Source: Paludibacter sp029973975
GTDB lineage: Bacteria > Bacteroidota > Bacteroidia > Bacteroidales > Paludibacteraceae
DNA length: 64,000 nucleotides
NCBI GenBank assembly: GCA_034928015.1
Contig: JAYFPF010000016.1
Coordinates: forward strand, 1 to 64,000
Reading direction: 5' to 3'
Of the stretch, positions 17,987 through 27,126 are shown piece by piece. Under the pieces are notes generated by a model. That model did no database searches. It was given only the letters and a program-made list of their open reading frames with translations, and had not been told where the DNA came from. Within the stretch, counting starts at the first letter, position 1, and every line of letters starts with the position of its first letter. The position numbers and the translations under genes are program-made.

Positions 17987-19303
17987 TCAGGTGGTAAACA
18001 AATACATAATTCCGGCTGTAATGCCCGTCAGGATGACGATTGTCAGAAATCCCCATAAGACTTTCTTCTGTAAATCCGTCCGTTGTCCGGAGAAGAAATA
18101 GATGTAAAACATGGATACGACTGTATTGCTGAGCATGGCTAATAAAACAGCGATAACCACAATTTGTCTGGGAATTTCTGCTACGTTCTGTAATAGATTA
18201 AGCACGAAAGGTGTAATGTCGCTCAGTCCGCTTAATAATGATAATATCGTTAGCCCGCTGTTTCCTGTATATCGAATCGTATAAGTGGTTATTATCGTGA
18301 AGAAAACAAATAACGCTGCGAATATTAGTGCCACTTTAAACTCCAATGGATTTTTGTAATCATTATCATCGTGTTCTTCTTCCGTGGTTTTTACCTCGTT
18401 GTTCAGGGATTTACGGTAAATAAGCCATGAAATAAAGGCAGATGCCAGCGTTAAGAAAATGAGATATGGGTAAATTAGCGTAAAAATCTCCTTGCTGAAT
18501 ATATAGATTAAAATCATGAATTTCAGGAACATCATGCTTTTTGCGATGACCATTGAGCCAGCATATTTTGATAATTTAGCTTCCGGGGCAGTTCTCGCAT
18601 CTTTGGCTAAAAGTGTGATGGTGGCAGTACTACTGTATAAACCTCCGATCAGTCCGGAAATGAATATTCCCGATGATTTAAAAACATATCTTTTAAGCAG
18701 GTATGAAGCATAAGAAATGCCCGATACTACAACTGTAGCTAGCCAGATTGAATAGGGAGTAAGCTTTGTGCCCTCTATTAAGGTATTATCAGGTAAGATG
18801 GGTAAGACAATTCCACTGATAGCAAGGAACTTGGCAAGTATGATTAATTCATCGTTTCTCATTTTATTGGCGAAGCGTTTGAAGGTAGGTTTCATCTCCG
18901 TCAGCATAAGAATCAACACTACGATAGTCAGCGAGAACCACAGAGGTTGAGTAATAATGACCGGAGCTAAACAATAAGTAATGAGGGCAATGGCAATGGT
19001 TGTCATACCAAAATCAGCATACCTCCATGCCTTTGTGACATAGTTTAATCCCAGCAATACAATCAATGCAAGTCCACCACCTATAAATAAAGTAAAACTC
19101 TTCGGTTCAAGCATATACAATATGTAGCCCAGTATTCCTATGAAAGTAAAAGTCCGGTCGGTACCGAAAGATGTAATACCTCCTTTGTCCTCATCGTGTT
19201 TAAGCTGGAATTTTAGTTGGGATAACCCTATCAGTAGAGAAAAAAGGGTGGTGAGAACAAATGAAACCAGCTCTTCAGGTAGTATTTTGATTAATTCGTC
19301 CAT
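17987..19303 (-). CDS. MgtC/DUF4010-type membrane protein
   Basis: ATG at 19303 (MDELIKILPEELVSF) is preferred because the promoter elements lie just upstream and a longer reading from 19381 would run through them. The protein is then 438 residues. An N-terminal MgtC-like part (LLIGLSQLKFQLKHDEDKGGITSFGTDRTFTFIGILGY) is followed by a DUF4010 part; about twelve hydrophobic helices in all. Members are inner-membrane proteins of unknown transport role. ISGLIGGLYSSTATITLLAKDA is the conserved core of the second part. Confidence 0.85.
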   Translation of the reverse strand: MDELIKILPEELVSFVLTTLFSLLIGLSQLKFQLKHDEDKGGITSFGTDRTFTFIGILGYILYMLEPKSFTLFIGGGLALIVLLGLNYVTKAWRYADFGMTTIAIALITYCLAPVIITQPLWFSLTIVVLILMLTEMKPTFKRFANKMRNDELIILAKFLAISGIVLPILPDNTLIEGTKLTPYSIWLATVVVSGISYASYLLKRYVFKSSGIFISGLIGGLYSSTATITLLAKDARTAPEAKLSKYAGSMVIAKSMMFLKFMILIYIFSKEIFTLIYPYLIFLTLASAFISWLIYRKSLNNEVKTTEEEHDDNDYKNPLEFKVALIFAALFVFFTIITTYTIRYTGNSGLTILSLLSGLSDITPFVLNLLQNVAEIPRQIVVIAVLLAMLSNTVVSMFYIYFFSGQRTDLQKKVLWGFLTIVILTGITAGIMYLFTT

Positions 19304-19350
19304 AATAATGAGAAATAAAGTTTGAATTACTTCGTTGAAAATAATTCCCG

Positions 19351-19382
19351 CAAATTTACAGGATAACTTTGATAATAACAAA
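19351..19382 (-). promoter_or_regulatory. Promoter of the MgtC/DUF4010 gene
   Basis: On the minus strand, TTTG (19379-19382) and TAAATTTG (19351-19358) are 20 nt apart, matching the Bacteroidota -33/-7 consensus. The -33 element coincides with the T tail of the rpsP terminator stem, so one short sequence serves two purposes. Confidence 0.75.
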
Positions 19383-19424
19383 AAAGACCAATTCCCGGAT
19401 TAACTCCGGATATTGGCCTTTTTT
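19380..19424 (-). terminator. rpsP terminator
   Basis: A roughly 20-bp imperfect inverted repeat (19380-19399 with 19405-19424) is bounded by A6 and T6 runs, so it can work in both directions. It lies 17 nt after the rpsP stop codon. Confidence 0.85.
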
Positions 19425-19441
19425 GATGATTATAATAAATT

Positions 19442-19999
19442 TTATTCTGCAGCCGGAGCTTCTTTTTCTTCTACCGGAGCTTCAACTTCGGCAGTTTCAG
19501 CAGCAGCTTCTACTTGTGCTTCAGCTTCAGCAGCTTTAGCTTCAGCTAATTTTTTGGCAAGCTCTGCAGCTTTAGCTTTGTTTACTTCTACTTCAGCGGC
19601 AAGACGGGCTTTGGCAGCTGCAGCTTTATCAGCAGCGATTTGTTCTTTTGTTTTGTTTACTCTGCTTTCTTTGCTTGTTTGCCATGCAGCAAAACGTTTT
19701 TCAGCTTCTGCTTCATCAAAAGCGCCTTTTTTAACACCTTCCAACAAGTGTTTTTTCATAAGCACTCCTTCAGCAGAAAGGATGTTACGGGTTGTGTCCG
19801 TTGGTTGAGCGCCTACCTGCATCCAATATAAAGCTCTGTCGAACTTCAAGGTAACCGTTGCAGGGTCGGTGTTCGGGTTGTATGAACCGATTCGTTCAAT
19901 GAATTTGCCATCACGTGGCGCACGACTGTCGGCAATAACGATATGATAATAAGCATATCCTTTGCGACCATGACGTTGTAATCTGATTTTTACTGGCAT
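19442..19999 (-). CDS. rpsP: 30S ribosomal protein S16
   Basis: 185 residues. The first 80 are classical S16 (PVKIRLQRHGRKGYAYYHIVIADSRAPRDG, then FDRALYWMQVGAQPTDT). The remainder is an Ala/Glu/Lys-rich helical tail ending in repeated EAxA-type units, as seen in Bacteroidota S16 but absent from E. coli S16 (about 82 residues). It is a single-gene transcript here, ending at the hairpin 19380-19424. Confidence 0.97.
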   Translation of the reverse strand: MPVKIRLQRHGRKGYAYYHIVIADSRAPRDGKFIERIGSYNPNTDPATVTLKFDRALYWMQVGAQPTDTTRNILSAEGVLMKKHLLEGVKKGAFDEAEAEKRFAAWQTSKESRVNKTKEQIAADKAAAAKARLAAEVEVNKAKAAELAKKLAEAKAAEAEAQVEAAAETAEVEAPVEEKEAPAAE

Positions 20000-20050
20000 T
20001 TTTGTCTTTGTTAAATGATTATACCTGTTGCCTTTTCTCGAAAAGCGGCT

Positions 20051-20059
20051 GCAAAGATA
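20051..20059 (-). promoter_or_regulatory. -7 promoter element of rpsP
   Basis: TATCTTTGC on the minus strand, an exact consensus match, lies 51 nt upstream of the rpsP ATG. The upstream side is the AT-rich direct repeat ATTAAGAATT (copies near 20069 and 20083) with no clear -33 TTG. Confidence 0.7.
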
Positions 20060-20100
20060 TAAAAAAGAATTAAGAATTGAAAATTAAGAATTAAAAAATA

Positions 20101-21006
20101 TTATTCACTCTTCATCACCCATGCGTCGGCAAACCGGGGGTCTTCATTGCGAATCTGTTCCATGTAGTTAACTGCGGAAATGAGATTACTGAACGAACGG
20201 ATTGCTACCCTTGTATTCTTACTGGTTACGATGATTTCAGATTCGGGATAATCTTCTTCCATGAGTTTATCGCGTAAGAGCATGGCTTTTTCCGGCCGGT
20301 CGAAAGCAGCAACAATTACTTTATAGCTGTTTTTGTCGTTAAGTGAAATTTCTCCAGTTGGTTCTTTTGCTGATTCTTGATGTTCTATCTCCTGTACTGT
20401 TGTTTCAACCACGGGTGAAATTGTGATTTCGGGCAGTTCAACTCGGTTCAGCCGACTGAAATCAGCTCTCGTAATATTCGTGGATTCGTTGAGGCGTGGT
20501 GAAAAAAGCAGTGCGACAAAAGTGATGAAAATGGCGGCATATTTCATCATTTTTCTTGCTGAAATGGTAAATACGATATCTTTCTTAGCCTGGCTTTTTG
20601 TTGGTAATAACAAATCCTGTGTTCCAAAATTGGCAGGCAAGAATGATAAATCGGTTGCCGGAGTAAAAATCAGATGTGAGTCATTTTCTAATAAAAAAGT
20701 TCCCAAACGTCCATATTCCAATTTACGGGCAGTTTTCAGTTTTGTTAAAAACTCTCTGGTTTCTTTTTCAGCGATAGCCGCTGCTTCACGATAGCTGATG
20801 CCTTTTTGCCGGGATATTTCCACAGCAAGCATTCCGTCGTTTTGACTGATCAGAGAATTGAAGCTGATGGTTGCCCGGGGTGCAATAATGTATTTACCCG
20901 AGATTCGGGCAGGTTGATGCTGTACAACAAATCCACCCAAACCCGGAACAACTGCGTGATCGTTAGTCGCTAACAGTTTTTCTATATTCCTGAAAATTGT
21001 TTCCAC
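20101..21006 (-). CDS. HU-like DNA-binding / transmembrane / SPOR-domain protein
   Basis: Read from GTG at 21006 the protein has 301 residues and begins at the conserved ETIFRNIEKLLATNDHAVVPGLGGFV. An ATG at 21078 would add 24 residues, but a TATTTTTG element lies between the two. Residues 1-150 are two HU-like domains of the prokaryotic CCDC81 type (ISRQKGISYREAAAIAE). A helix near 162-180 (KYAAIFITFVALLFSP) crosses the membrane. The C-terminal 75 residues are a SPOR domain (YKVIVAAFDRPEKAMLLRDKL). SPOR domains bind denuded peptidoglycan, so the protein may link the nucleoid side to the cell wall; that is inference. Confidence 0.82.
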   Translation of the reverse strand: METIFRNIEKLLATNDHAVVPGLGGFVVQHQPARISGKYIIAPRATISFNSLISQNDGMLAVEISRQKGISYREAAAIAEKETREFLTKLKTARKLEYGRLGTFLLENDSHLIFTPATDLSFLPANFGTQDLLLPTKSQAKKDIVFTISARKMMKYAAIFITFVALLFSPRLNESTNITRADFSRLNRVELPEITISPVVETTVQEIEHQESAKEPTGEISLNDKNSYKVIVAAFDRPEKAMLLRDKLMEEDYPESEIIVTSKNTRVAIRSFSNLISAVNYMEQIRNEDPRFADAWVMKSE

Positions 21007-21010
21007 GATA

Positions 21011-21018
21011 CAAAAATA
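21011..21018 (-). promoter_or_regulatory. -7-like element before the HU/SPOR gene
   Basis: TATTTTTG on the minus strand matches TAnnTTTG and ends 4 nt before the GTG start at 21006. It supports the shorter protein and would make the message leaderless. There is no clear -33 TTG. Confidence 0.4.
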
Positions 21019-21090
21019 AAATAAAGATTCTGGAAAAGCCACTTTTTGTTGAAAAAAACCCAATAAATTTTTAAACATGAAATTTCTGTG

Positions 21091-21098
21091 TATTTTTG
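21091..21098 (+). promoter_or_regulatory. -7-like element of rfbB
   Basis: TATTTTTG lies 27 nt upstream of the rfbB ATG at 21126. The -33 region has no exact TTG, so the call rests on the -7 match and position. Confidence 0.45.
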
Positions 21099-21125
21099 TA
21101 AGCGTAACGGAATCTTAAAATATTA

Positions 21126-22184
21126 ATGATATTGAAAACAATTTTAATTACTGGTGGGGCTGGATTTATTGGTTCGCACGTTGTTCGTTTGTTTGTAACT
21201 AAATATCCTGAATATCAGGTAGTAAATCTGGATGCGTTGACTTATGCCGGAAATTTGGAAAACCTAAAAGATATTGATGGATTATCCAATTATACTTTTG
21301 TAAAAGGAGATATTACGGATGAAAGCTTTATCCCGAAGTTGTTTGCTGAATATCAGTTTGACGGGGTGATTCATCTGGCTGCCGAGTCGCATGTAGACCG
21401 GTCTATTACCGATCCGTTTGCTTTTATCAGAACGAATGTTTTTGGTACTGCTAATCTTTTGAATGCAGCCAAAGAAAGCTGGAAAGGTAAGATGGAGGGA
21501 AAACGTTTTTACCATATTTCTACTGATGAAGTGTATGGGTCATTGGGTGATACAGGCTTTTTTACGGAAGAGACTGCTTATGACCCGAGAAGTCCCTATT
21601 CAGCAGCAAAAGCATCTTCCGACCATTTTGTACGAGCATATCATCATACTTATGGCTTGCCGGTCGTGATTTCCAATTGCTCTAATAATTACGGAGCTAA
21701 TCATTTCCCGGAAAAGCTGATTCCATTGTCAATCAATAATATAAAGAATAAAAGACCGATCCCCATTTACGGGAAAGGTGAAAATGTGCGCGACTGGTTA
21801 TGGGTGAACGACCATGCCCGGGCTATTGATGTGATTTTTCATAACGGAGTGGTTGGTGAGACCTACAATATCGGCGGTAATAACGAATGGACGAATATCG
21901 ATCTGATTAAAAAACTTTGTGAAATCATGGACAGAAAGCTGGGGCGTGAGCCGGGAGAATCTGCCAAACTCATTACTTTTGTAAAAGATCGTGCCGGTCA
22001 TGATTTACGTTATGCCATTGATTCCTCTAAGTTGCAACGGGAGCTTGGCTGGAAACCTTCGCTTCAGTTTGAAGAAGGACTGGAAAAAACAGTCGACTGG
22101 TACCTGGCTAATCAGGAATGGATGGATAATGTCACAAGTGGGCAATATCAGTCTTATTATCAGCAACAATATGAAGAAAGATAA
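21126..22184 (+). CDS. rfbB: dTDP-glucose 4,6-dehydratase
   Basis: 352 residues, typical for RfbB/RmlB, which makes dTDP-4-keto-6-deoxyglucose for rhamnose and other deoxysugars of surface polysaccharides. The Rossmann motif GGAGFIGSHVV is at the N-terminus. The active-site region shows STDEVYGSLG (with the DE pair) and the YxxxK motif in SPYSAAKASSDH near 157-168. NCSNNYGANHFPEKLIPL is also diagnostic. The other rml genes are not in this window. Confidence 0.96.
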   Translation: MILKTILITGGAGFIGSHVVRLFVTKYPEYQVVNLDALTYAGNLENLKDIDGLSNYTFVKGDITDESFIPKLFAEYQFDGVIHLAAESHVDRSITDPFAFIRTNVFGTANLLNAAKESWKGKMEGKRFYHISTDEVYGSLGDTGFFTEETAYDPRSPYSAAKASSDHFVRAYHHTYGLPVVISNCSNNYGANHFPEKLIPLSINNIKNKRPIPIYGKGENVRDWLWVNDHARAIDVIFHNGVVGETYNIGGNNEWTNIDLIKKLCEIMDRKLGREPGESAKLITFVKDRAGHDLRYAIDSSKLQRELGWKPSLQFEEGLEKTVDWYLANQEWMDNVTSGQYQSYYQQQYEER

Positions 22185-22193
22185 TAAAGTAAA

Positions 22194-22224
22194 TTTGTAG
22201 TTTAAGAAAAAAATACTATCTTTG
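22194..22224 (+). promoter_or_regulatory. Promoter of rimP-nusA-infB
   Basis: TTTG at 22194-22197 and TATCTTTG at 22217-22224 are 19 nt apart, a full consensus. It gives a leader of roughly 55 nt before the rimP ATG. Confidence 0.85.
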
Positions 22225-22245
22225 CATGCGATATTTGAAAGGTGG

Positions 22246-22263
22246 AGGGGACGGCAGTCCCCT
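22246..22263 (+). other. Hairpin in the rimP operon leader
   Basis: A perfect 7-bp stem, AGGGGAC-GGCA-GTCCCCT, lies in the 5' leader 23 nt before the rimP start and is followed by TTATTGTTG. The T run is poor for a terminator, so it may be a regulatory or protective stem instead. Confidence 0.55.
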
Positions 22264-22286
22264 TTATTGTTGAAATAAATCAAAAT

Positions 22287-22754
22287 ATGTTAGATAAAAG
22301 TGTTATTAATCAGATAGTTGAGTCGTATCTTCAGGGCGGTGAACATTATCTTGTAGATGTAAAGGTGACTCCGGATAACCGGATTCAGGTCGAAATTGAT
22401 TCTTTTGCCGGAGTTTCTTTAGACGATTGCGTAGCATTGAACCGTTTTCTGGAATCAAAACTGGACCGTGAGGTGGAAGATTATGAACTTGAAGTCAGCT
22501 CGGCCGGATTAAGTTCGCCTTTTAAAGTGTTGAAGCAATACGAGAAAAATATCGGAAAAGAAGTTGAAGTGCTTACTACCGATGGCAAAAAAATGGCCGG
22601 TATGTTAAATGCCGTATCTCCGGATGCTGTTGGACTGACAGTAGAAAAAGTCATTAAAGAAGAAGGCGCAAAACGTAAAAAAACCATTCAGGAAGAAATT
22701 ACATTATCATTCAAAAATATAAAAACAACAAAACTGATCATTAGATTCAAATAA
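22287..22754 (+). CDS. rimP: Ribosome maturation factor RimP
   Basis: The start is ATG at 22287 (MLDKSVINQIVESYL); a longer reading would include the leader hairpin. 155 residues. RimP binds 30S precursors and aids S12-dependent assembly. Landmarks: LVDVKVTPDNRIQVEIDS, a domain joint at DCVALNRFLESKLD, and DYELEVSSAGLSSPFKVLKQYEKNIGKEV in the second half. First gene of the rimP-nusA-infB operon, 3 nt before nusA. Confidence 0.95.
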   Translation: MLDKSVINQIVESYLQGGEHYLVDVKVTPDNRIQVEIDSFAGVSLDDCVALNRFLESKLDREVEDYELEVSSAGLSSPFKVLKQYEKNIGKEVEVLTTDGKKMAGMLNAVSPDAVGLTVEKVIKEEGAKRKKTIQEEITLSFKNIKTTKLIIRFK

Positions 22755-22757
22755 GCC

Positions 22758-24023
22758 ATGAGCAAAAAAGAAACGATTAACTTGATCGATACCTTTTCGG
22801 AATTCAAGGAGTTGAAAAGTATCGACAGAACCACGCTGATTTCCGTAATGGAAGAGTCTTTCAGAAGTGTAATCGCAAAGATGTTCGGAAGTGACGATAA
22901 TTACGACGTGATTATCAATCCGGATAAGGGTGACTTCGAAATTTATCGCAACCGTACAGTAGTTGAGGATGATGAGTTTGAAGATGATAATCTGGAAATT
23001 AAACTCTCTGATGCGAAAAAAATCGATGAAGATTATGAAGTAGGTGAGGAAGTGACCGACACGGTTGATTTCATGAGTTTTGGTCGCAGGGCGATTTTGA
23101 ATCTCAGACAAACTTTATCATCCAAGATTCTGGAACTTCAGAAGGAAAACGTATTTGCCAAATACAGTGAGAAAGTGGGACAGATCGTCAGTGCTGAATT
23201 ATATCAGATATGGAAGAAGGAAATGTTACTGATTGATGATGAAGGTAATGAATTATATTTGCCGAAATCCGAGCAGATTCCATCAGATTTCTATCGCAAA
23301 GGAGATACGGTTCGTGCAGTTGTAGCTATGGTGGAAAACAAAAACAATAATCCTAAAATTATTCTTTCGAGGGTATCTCCGGTTTTTCTGGAAAGATTGT
23401 TCGAACTGGAAGTTCCCGAGATCAACGAAGGATTGATAACCATCAAGAAAATTGCCCGTATGCCGGGTGAAAGGGCTAAGGTGGCCGTTGAGTCTTATGA
23501 TGACCGTATCGATCCGGTTGGCGCCTGTGTGGGAGTTAAAGGTTCCCGAATCCATGGTATTGTACGTGAGTTGCGGAATGAAAATATTGATGTAATTAAT
23601 TTTACCAACAACATCAGTCTTTTTATCCAGCGTTCATTAAGTCCGGCCAAGATTTCTTCAATCCGTTTAAGTGAAGCTGATAAAAAAGCTGAAATCTACA
23701 TGAAGCCGGAAGAAGTTTCACAGGCAATCGGTAAAGGAGGGTTGAATATTAAGCTGGCCAGCATGCTGACAGGCTACACCCTGGATGTTTACCGCGAGCT
23801 GGATGATGAAGAAGAAACAGAAGATATCTACCTGGATGAATTCAATGATGAAATAGAACAGTGGGTAATTGACGCCTTCAAAAATATAGGTTATGATACA
23901 GCTAAGAGTGTACTTGCTGTTCCGCGTCAGGATTTGATCAGAAGAACAGACCTTGAGGAAGAAACTATAGATGAAGTGCTTGCTATTTTACGCGCTGAAT
24001 TTGAAGAAGAAACAGAAATGTAG
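22758..24023 (+). CDS. nusA: Transcription termination/antitermination factor NusA
   Basis: 421 residues. NusA binds RNA polymerase and nascent RNA and controls pausing, termination and antitermination. Domains in order: N-terminal polymerase-binding domain (about 1-130), S1 (about 135-205), and two KH domains (GACVGVKGSRIHGIVRELRNENIDVI near 255 and IGKGGLNIKLASMLTG near 325). The C-terminal acidic repeats of E. coli NusA (495 residues) are missing, which is normal outside proteobacteria. It lies 82 nt before infB. Confidence 0.96.
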   Translation: MSKKETINLIDTFSEFKELKSIDRTTLISVMEESFRSVIAKMFGSDDNYDVIINPDKGDFEIYRNRTVVEDDEFEDDNLEIKLSDAKKIDEDYEVGEEVTDTVDFMSFGRRAILNLRQTLSSKILELQKENVFAKYSEKVGQIVSAELYQIWKKEMLLIDDEGNELYLPKSEQIPSDFYRKGDTVRAVVAMVENKNNNPKIILSRVSPVFLERLFELEVPEINEGLITIKKIARMPGERAKVAVESYDDRIDPVGACVGVKGSRIHGIVRELRNENIDVINFTNNISLFIQRSLSPAKISSIRLSEADKKAEIYMKPEEVSQAIGKGGLNIKLASMLTGYTLDVYRELDDEEETEDIYLDEFNDEIEQWVIDAFKNIGYDTAKSVLAVPRQDLIRRTDLEEETIDEVLAILRAEFEEETEM

Positions 24024-24105
24024 GCATTTCGTAAAAAATGATATTTTGCGTGTCGCTTTCTGCTTCCATTTCGTATAACTTACTTAAAAAATTATAGATT
24101 ATAAC

Positions 24106-27057
24106 ATGCCCATCAGATTAAGTAAAGCTTGTAAAGAATTAAATATCGGTATAACCACTGCTGTTGACTTTTTAGCCAAGAAAGGAAACAAGATTGCCGT
24201 TGATCCCAACCTGAAATTGTCGGATGAACTTCACTTGTTATTGGTAAAAGAATTCAACAAAGACATGGCTCTGAAAATGGAGTCGGAGCGCATCAGTCAG
24301 GAGCGCCACCAGAAAGAAAAGGCATCAACTGTTGCGTTGGAGGGTTATGGCGCTAAAAAAACAGCAGAGAAAGCAGAAAATATCATCCCCGTTGAGGTGC
24401 CGGTCGATCAACTGCCTTCAATCAAGCAGGTTGGTAAAATTGATTTGGATGCCATCAACAAAAAGCCTGAACCAGTAAAGCCTGAACCGGCAGTACAAGA
24501 ACCGGTGAAGACGATAGAACCTGTTGAAGAACTTAAAGTGGTTGAAAAAGAGGAAGTGGAGACGCCTGTTGTTAATGAGCCTGTTCCTGAACAGGTTGAA
24601 ATTGTTCAGGAAGTAATTGTCGAGGAGCGTCCTGAGGCGGTTGTTCCGCAAGACAATCAGGAAATAGAAGTTTTAGAACAACCTGAAACAATAGATCAAG
24701 TCGAAGTAGTTGCAACAAAAGAAATTGATTCGCAGGAAGACGAAAAACAAGTGGTTGTGGAAAAGGCTCGTGAACCTGAAGTTGAACAGGGAAAAAATGA
24801 CGAAGATGAAGTGTTCTCTATCGCTATACCGGTAGTTGAAATTAAACCGGTTGTGTTGGGTCGGATTGACCTGGATGCGCTGAATCAGACTACCCGTCCT
24901 AAACCCAAAACGAAAGAACAAAAGAAAAAGGAGAGGGAGGAGAAAGCTAAAAATGCGATAGATGAGAAGAAAAAGAATTTTGTAGAAACAGAGGAGGATA
25001 TCAAAAAGAAAAAGAAACGTGAGCGTTTCTCAAATCAAAAAGTGGATATCGAACATTTCCCGGTTGACCATTCTAAAAAGCCGGCTCAGGCTGGCGGCAT
25101 GCAGGCTAAACTGGCTAAAGATAAGTTTAAGAAACCTTTGAAAACAGTTGTTGATGAGGAAGAAGTACAACGTCAGATCAAAGAGACTTTAGCAAGGATG
25201 GCCGGTACCAATAAAAAAGGTAAGGGTGCTAAGTATCGCAGGGAAAAACGAGATAGTATTTCAGCCCGTCAGAGTGAGCTGGAAATGCAGGAGCGCGAAC
25301 AGGAAAAGGTGTTGAAACTCACCGAATTTGTGACGGTAAGCGAGCTGGCTGTAATGATGGATATTTCCGTTAATCAGGTTATTGCCACTTGTATGAGTAT
25401 TGGCATGATGGTTTCGATCAACCAGCGTCTCGATGCAGAAACAATTAATATTGTTGCTGATGAGTTCGGATTTACAACCGAGTTTGTGAGTGCGGATGTG
25501 GTAGAAGCTATTGGTGAAAGCGAACCGGATGATGAAGCTGATCTGCAGCCGCGTGCCCCGATTGTAACGGTGATGGGTCACGTTGACCATGGTAAGACTT
25601 CTTTGCTTGACTATATACGCAAAACCAATGTGATTGCGGGTGAAGCCGGTGGTATTACCCAGCATATCGGTGCCTATAATGTGAAATTAGATAATGGTCA
25701 GCGTATTACTTTCCTTGATACTCCAGGTCACGAAGCATTTACTGCTATGCGTGCCCGTGGTGCCAAGGTGACGGATATCGCGATCATCATTGTGGCGGCT
25801 GATGATAATGTGATGCCACAAACAATAGAGGCAATCAATCACGCTTCTGCTGCCGGTGTGCCAATGGTTTTTGCTATTAATAAGGTGGATAAGCCCGGCG
25901 CAAACCCCGAAAAAATAAAGGAAACGCTGGCTAATATGAATTATTTGGTTGAAGAATGGGGTGGAAAATATCAATCCCAGGATGTTTCAGCCAAACAAGG
26001 TATCGGAATGGCAGAATTGCTTGAAAAAGTATTGCTTGAAGCTGAAATGCTTGATCTGAAAGCTAATCCGAATAAACGGGCTGTTGGTTCGGTAATTGAA
26101 TCATCACTGGATAAAGGAAGAGGTTATATTTCGACTGTGCTTGTTGAGAATGGTACCCTGAAAATGGGAGATGTGGTGTTGGCCGGAATTTATCACGGCA
26201 GGGTGAAAGCCATGTTTAATGAGAGAAATCAGCGTATTCAGGAGGCAAAACCTGCTGAGCCGGTATTGATTCTTGGTTTGAATGGGGCCCCACAAGCCGG
26301 TGATAATTTCAATGTGATGGCAACCGAACAGGAAGCGCGTGATATTGCTAATAAACGGGAACAGTTACAACGTGAGCAAAGTTTGCGTACCAAGAAGCAT
26401 TTTACCCTGGATGAACTCGGTCGCCGTATTGCACTTGGAGACTTCAAAGAGTTGAATATCATTGTGAAAGGTGATGTGGACGGCTCGGTCGAAGCGCTTG
26501 CAGACTCTTTACTGAAACTCTCAACAGAAAATATCCAGATAAATGTTATTCATAAGGCTGTAGGGGCGATTTCGGATTCTGACATTTTGCTGGCGGCTGC
26601 ATCCAATGCAATTATCTGCGGTTTCCAGGTACGTCCAACAGCTTCTGCCCGTAAGATGGCTGAGAAAGAGGAAATAGATGTACGCTTGTACTCTATTATC
26701 TATGATGCCATCGAAGAAATTAAATCGGCAATGGAAGGTATGCTTTCTCCTGAAATTAAGGAGGAAGTTACGGCTACAGTTGAGGTGCGTGAGGTGTTTA
26801 AAATTACAAAGGTCGGTACGGTTGCGGGTTGTCTCGTTCGCGAAGGTAAGATTAAGAGAACGAACAAGGTGCACATTATCCGCGACGGCATTGTAATCTA
26901 TACAGGCGAACTCGAATCTCTGAAACGTTTCAAAGAAGATGTGAAAGAAGTTGGAACCAATTATGAATGTGGTTTGAATATCAAAAATTACAACGACATC
27001 CGGGTTGGTGATATGATTGAAAGTTTCGAAGAAACTGAAGTTAAAAAGACTTTGTGA
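24106..27057 (+). CDS. infB: Translation initiation factor IF-2
   Basis: 983 residues. IF-2 places initiator tRNA on the ribosome with GTP. A small N-terminal IF2N domain is followed by a long Glu/Val/Pro- and Lys-rich linker (about 60-420), a second IF2N domain, and the G domain: GHVDHGKTSLLD (G1), DTPGHEAF (G3), NKVDK (G4), SAKQG (G5). C-terminal domains follow (VDGSVEALADSLLKL, then the initiator-tRNA-binding end). No terminator is visible after it; the trp promoter starts 19 nt later. Confidence 0.97.
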   Translation: MPIRLSKACKELNIGITTAVDFLAKKGNKIAVDPNLKLSDELHLLLVKEFNKDMALKMESERISQERHQKEKASTVALEGYGAKKTAEKAENIIPVEVPVDQLPSIKQVGKIDLDAINKKPEPVKPEPAVQEPVKTIEPVEELKVVEKEEVETPVVNEPVPEQVEIVQEVIVEERPEAVVPQDNQEIEVLEQPETIDQVEVVATKEIDSQEDEKQVVVEKAREPEVEQGKNDEDEVFSIAIPVVEIKPVVLGRIDLDALNQTTRPKPKTKEQKKKEREEKAKNAIDEKKKNFVETEEDIKKKKKRERFSNQKVDIEHFPVDHSKKPAQAGGMQAKLAKDKFKKPLKTVVDEEEVQRQIKETLARMAGTNKKGKGAKYRREKRDSISARQSELEMQEREQEKVLKLTEFVTVSELAVMMDISVNQVIATCMSIGMMVSINQRLDAETINIVADEFGFTTEFVSADVVEAIGESEPDDEADLQPRAPIVTVMGHVDHGKTSLLDYIRKTNVIAGEAGGITQHIGAYNVKLDNGQRITFLDTPGHEAFTAMRARGAKVTDIAIIIVAADDNVMPQTIEAINHASAAGVPMVFAINKVDKPGANPEKIKETLANMNYLVEEWGGKYQSQDVSAKQGIGMAELLEKVLLEAEMLDLKANPNKRAVGSVIESSLDKGRGYISTVLVENGTLKMGDVVLAGIYHGRVKAMFNERNQRIQEAKPAEPVLILGLNGAPQAGDNFNVMATEQEARDIANKREQLQREQSLRTKKHFTLDELGRRIALGDFKELNIIVKGDVDGSVEALADSLLKLSTENIQINVIHKAVGAISDSDILLAAASNAIICGFQVRPTASARKMAEKEEIDVRLYSIIYDAIEEIKSAMEGMLSPEIKEEVTATVEVREVFKITKVGTVAGCLVREGKIKRTNKVHIIRDGIVIYTGELESLKRFKEDVKEVGTNYECGLNIKNYNDIRVGDMIESFEETEVKKTL

Positions 27058-27075
27058 TAAAAAATTGTAACTAAA

Positions 27076-27107
27076 TTTGCGTAATTAAAATTACATTTAT
27101 ATCTTTG
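27076..27107 (+). promoter_or_regulatory. trp operon promoter
   Basis: TTTG at 27076-27079 and TATCTTTG at 27100-27107, spaced 20 nt. Transcription would begin near 27114, about 13 nt before the leader peptide ATG. Confidence 0.85.
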
Positions 27108-27126
27108 CAGTCGAATTAATATAAAA

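Noticed and set aside
19413..19808. Ala/Ser-rich 131-codon frame on the plus strand opposite rpsP
   Set aside because: It mirrors the Ala/Glu-rich tail of S16 and has no family resemblance or promoter.
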